A stretch of DNA of 8,610 bases, from the NCBI GenBank assembly GCA_947476855.1, contig CANJSR010000191.1:1-8610 (forward strand). Reading direction: 5' to 3'. The position numbers and the translations under genes are program-made. Numbering within the stretch: position 1 is the stretch's first letter; each line of letters starts with the position of its first letter. The notes below the pieces were generated by a model. It did not search any database, was not told the origin of the DNA, and saw only the letters and a list, made by a program, of their open reading frames with translations. Origin of the DNA: Acetobacteraceae bacterium. GTDB taxonomy: Bacteria > Pseudomonadota > Alphaproteobacteria > Acetobacterales > Acetobacteraceae. Positions 7,039 to 8,610 of the stretch are shown one piece after another.

Positions 7039-8397
7039 ATGTCATTGTTTGACGATCCTCTCAATCCCAATAACGCCCTGAAGCGAGGCGCCTGTGCCTG
7101 CGGCGGCAATCATGCGCCGGAAGATCACGATCTCGCCTCCCCCGAAAGCCGCTTCGGCCGCGTCGTGCAGGCCGGCGTGCTGCGCGCGATGTTCCCCCGC
7201 GATGTCGAGCGGCGGTCGTTCCTCCGCGCCGTCGGCGCCTCCACAGCCATGGCCGCCATCGCGCAGATCCTGCCGCTGGGCTCGATCACCGAGGCATTTG
7301 CCCAAGGCACGGGCGCGCTGGAGAAGAAAAGCCTGAAAATCGGCTTCATTCCCATCACCTGCGCCACGCCCATCATCATGGCCGCGCCGATGGGCTTCTA
7401 TCAGAAGCAGGGCCTCGACGTGGAGGTCGTGAAGACCGCCGGCTGGGCCGTCATCCGCGACAAGACGCTGAACAAGGAATACGACGCCGCCCATATGCTG
7501 GCGCCGATGCCGCTGGCGATTTCGCTGGGCGTCGGGTCCAACCCGGTCCCCTACACCGTGCCGGCGATCGAGAACATCAACGGCCAGGCCATCACCCTGG
7601 CGATGAAGCACAAGGACAACCGCGACCCGAAGAACTGGAAGGGCTTCAAATTCGCGGTGCCGTTCGATTATTCCATGCACAACTATCTGTTGCGGTACTA
7701 CCTCGCCGAACACGGGATCGACCCGGACACCGATGTGCAGATCCGCTCCGTGCCGCCGCCGGAGATGGTTGCCAACCTGCGGGCCGACAACATCGATGGC
7801 TATCTCGGCCCCGATCCGATGAACCAGCGCGCGGTGTATGACGGCGTGGGCTTCATCCACATCCTTTCGAAGAACATCTGGGACGGGCATCCGTGCTGCG
7901 CCTTCGCCGCGTCCCGCGAATTCGTCACCGCGATGCCCAATACCTATGGCGCGCTGCTGCGGGCAATCGTCGATGCGACCGCCTTTGCCCATAAGGCCGA
8001 AAACCGCAAGGACATCGCCGCGGCGATCGCGCCCACCAACTACCTGAACCAGCCGGTGACGGTGGTGGAGCAGATCCTGACCGGTACCTTCGCCGATGGT
8101 CTGGGCAAGATCGAGCGCGTGCCGAACCGCGCCGATTTCGATCCGTTCCCGTGGGAGAGCTTTGCCGTCTGGATCCTCACGCAGATGAAGCGCTGGGGCC
8201 AGATCAAGGGCGATGTCGATTATGCGAAGGTCGCGGCCCAGGTCTACCTGGCCACCGACGCGCAGCGCCTGATGGCCGCGCAGGGGCTGACCCCGCCGAC
8301 GACGACCACCAAGACGTTCTCGGTGATGGGCAAGACCTTCGATCCGGCGAAGGCCGACGAGTACCTCGCCTCCTTCAAGATCCGCAAGGCGGCCTAG
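7039..8397 (+). CDS. CmpA/NrtA-like ABC transporter substrate-binding protein, Tat signal
   Basis: This encodes a 452-residue periplasmic binding protein of the nitrate/bicarbonate/sulfonate type, which should deliver a small solute to an ABC permease and ATPase, probably encoded past the window. A twin-arginine motif, ERRSFLR (57-63), is followed by a hydrophobic stretch (64-80) and a likely cleavage site after AFA (86-88). The mature domain starts with [17 protein letters not shown] (99-115); [10 protein letters not shown] (121-130) and [12 protein letters not shown] (254-265) are family-like segments. The region before the RR pair is 57 residues, far longer than usual, and holds C19-x-C21-x3-H25-x4-H30. 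GGGAG at 7028-7032 sits 6 bases before the ATG and fixes the start. It is the first gene after the sigma54 promoter, so expression should depend on the divergent activator. The ligand (nitrate, cyanate, bicarbonate, sulfonate or other) cannot be assigned. Confidence 0.88.
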   Translation: MSLFDDPLNPNNALKRGACACGGNHAPEDHDLASPESRFGRVVQAGVLRAMFPRDVERRSFLRAVGASTAMAAIAQILPLGSITEAFAQGTGALEKKSLKIGFIPITCATPIIMAAPMGFYQKQGLDVEVVKTAGWAVIRDKTLNKEYDAAHMLAPMPLAISLGVGSNPVPYTVPAIENINGQAITLAMKHKDNRDPKNWKGFKFAVPFDYSMHNYLLRYYLAEHGIDPDTDVQIRSVPPPEMVANLRADNIDGYLGPDPMNQRAVYDGVGFIHILSKNIWDGHPCCAFAASREFVTAMPNTYGALLRAIVDATAFAHKAENRKDIAAAIAPTNYLNQPVTVVEQILTGTFADGLGKIERVPNRADFDPFPWESFAVWILTQMKRWGQIKGDVDYAKVAAQVYLATDAQRLMAAQGLTPPTTTTKTFSVMGKTFDPAKADEYLASFKIRKAA

Positions 8398-8401
8398 GCC
8401 C

Positions 8402-8610
8402 ATGACCGCGGAGACCCGCCCGCCGCTGCCGCCCTTTACCGCCGAGACCGCGGCGATCAAGGCGCGAGCGGCCGAGGATGCGTGGAACACCCACGATCCC
8501 GCCCGCGTGGCGATGGCCTATACGGCCGAGAGCCAGTGGCGCAACCGGGCGGAATTCTTCACCGGCCGCGACGCGATCCGTGCCTTCCTGGAACGGAAAT
8601 GGACGCGCGA
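8402..8610 (+). CDS. DUF1348 family NTF2-like protein, N-terminal part (partial)
   Basis: The first 69 codons of a gene that continues past the window. The peptide has [20 protein letters not shown] (residues 7-26), then [26 protein letters not shown] and FLERKWTR. This pattern is characteristic of DUF1348, a family of about 150 residues with the SnoaL/NTF2-like cone fold. Members are often annotated only as nuclear transport factor 2 family proteins, and I know of no established reaction for them. It starts 4 bp after the stop codon of the substrate-binding protein gene, so the two are very probably one transcript under sigma54 control. An AAGGCGG at about 8384-8390 may serve as the ribosome binding site. 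The fold could house a small-molecule enzyme or binding site; that is inference. Confidence 0.85.
   Translation, partial: MTAETRPPLPPFTAETAAIKARAAEDAWNTHDPARVAMAYTAESQWRNRAEFFTGRDAIRAFLERKWTR

Noticed and set aside
7042..8490. Minus-strand open frame of 482 codons opposite the substrate-binding protein
   Set aside because: It shadows a clear family member on the plus strand and runs into the DUF1348 gene; it has no motifs or start context of its own.

Overview
The window is GC-rich throughout and reads as chromosomal DNA of an alphaproteobacterium, probably near the Rhodospirillales/Acetobacteraceae. That placement is an impression from protein style, codon use and one palindromic intergenic repeat; no similarity search was possible.

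Layout. (1) Bases 1-115 are the last codons of a dihydrolipoyl dehydrogenase. (2) Bases 162-2468 encode a membrane-anchored Ntn-hydrolase of the penicillin acylase family. (3) A 156-bp gap holds a plausible sigma70-type promoter and a structured leader in front of a two-gene operon: a TauD/TfdA-like Fe(II)/2-oxoglutarate dioxygenase (2625-3680) and a DAO-type FAD-dependent oxidoreductase (3694-4800), 13 bp apart. (4) Bases 4801-5018 lie between convergent 3' ends and carry a hairpin and a nested palindromic REP-like element. (5) On the minus strand, 5019-6887 encode a complete PAS-PAS-AAA+-Fis-type sigma54 activator. (6) Divergently, 7039-8397 encode a Tat-type CmpA/NrtA-like ABC substrate-binding protein. 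It is followed after 4 bp by the start of a DUF1348 (NTF2-like) gene that runs off the window.

The most informative region is the 151-bp gap between the activator and the transporter gene. It contains a full-consensus sigma54 promoter (TGGCAC-N5-TTGC, 6982-6996) facing the transporter. About 70-120 bp upstream of the predicted transcription start lie three copies of a 12-bp palindrome, ACGAAATTTCGT (12/12, 10/12 and 11/12 matches), centred 18 and 20 bp apart. The last copy overlaps the activator's own GTG start codon. The simplest reading is a self-contained switch: the PAS activator binds these sites, turns on the importer/DUF1348 operon through sigma54-RNA polymerase, and probably limits its own expression. 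The substrate cannot be read from the sequence; the importer family takes up small solutes such as nitrate, bicarbonate, cyanate or sulfonates.
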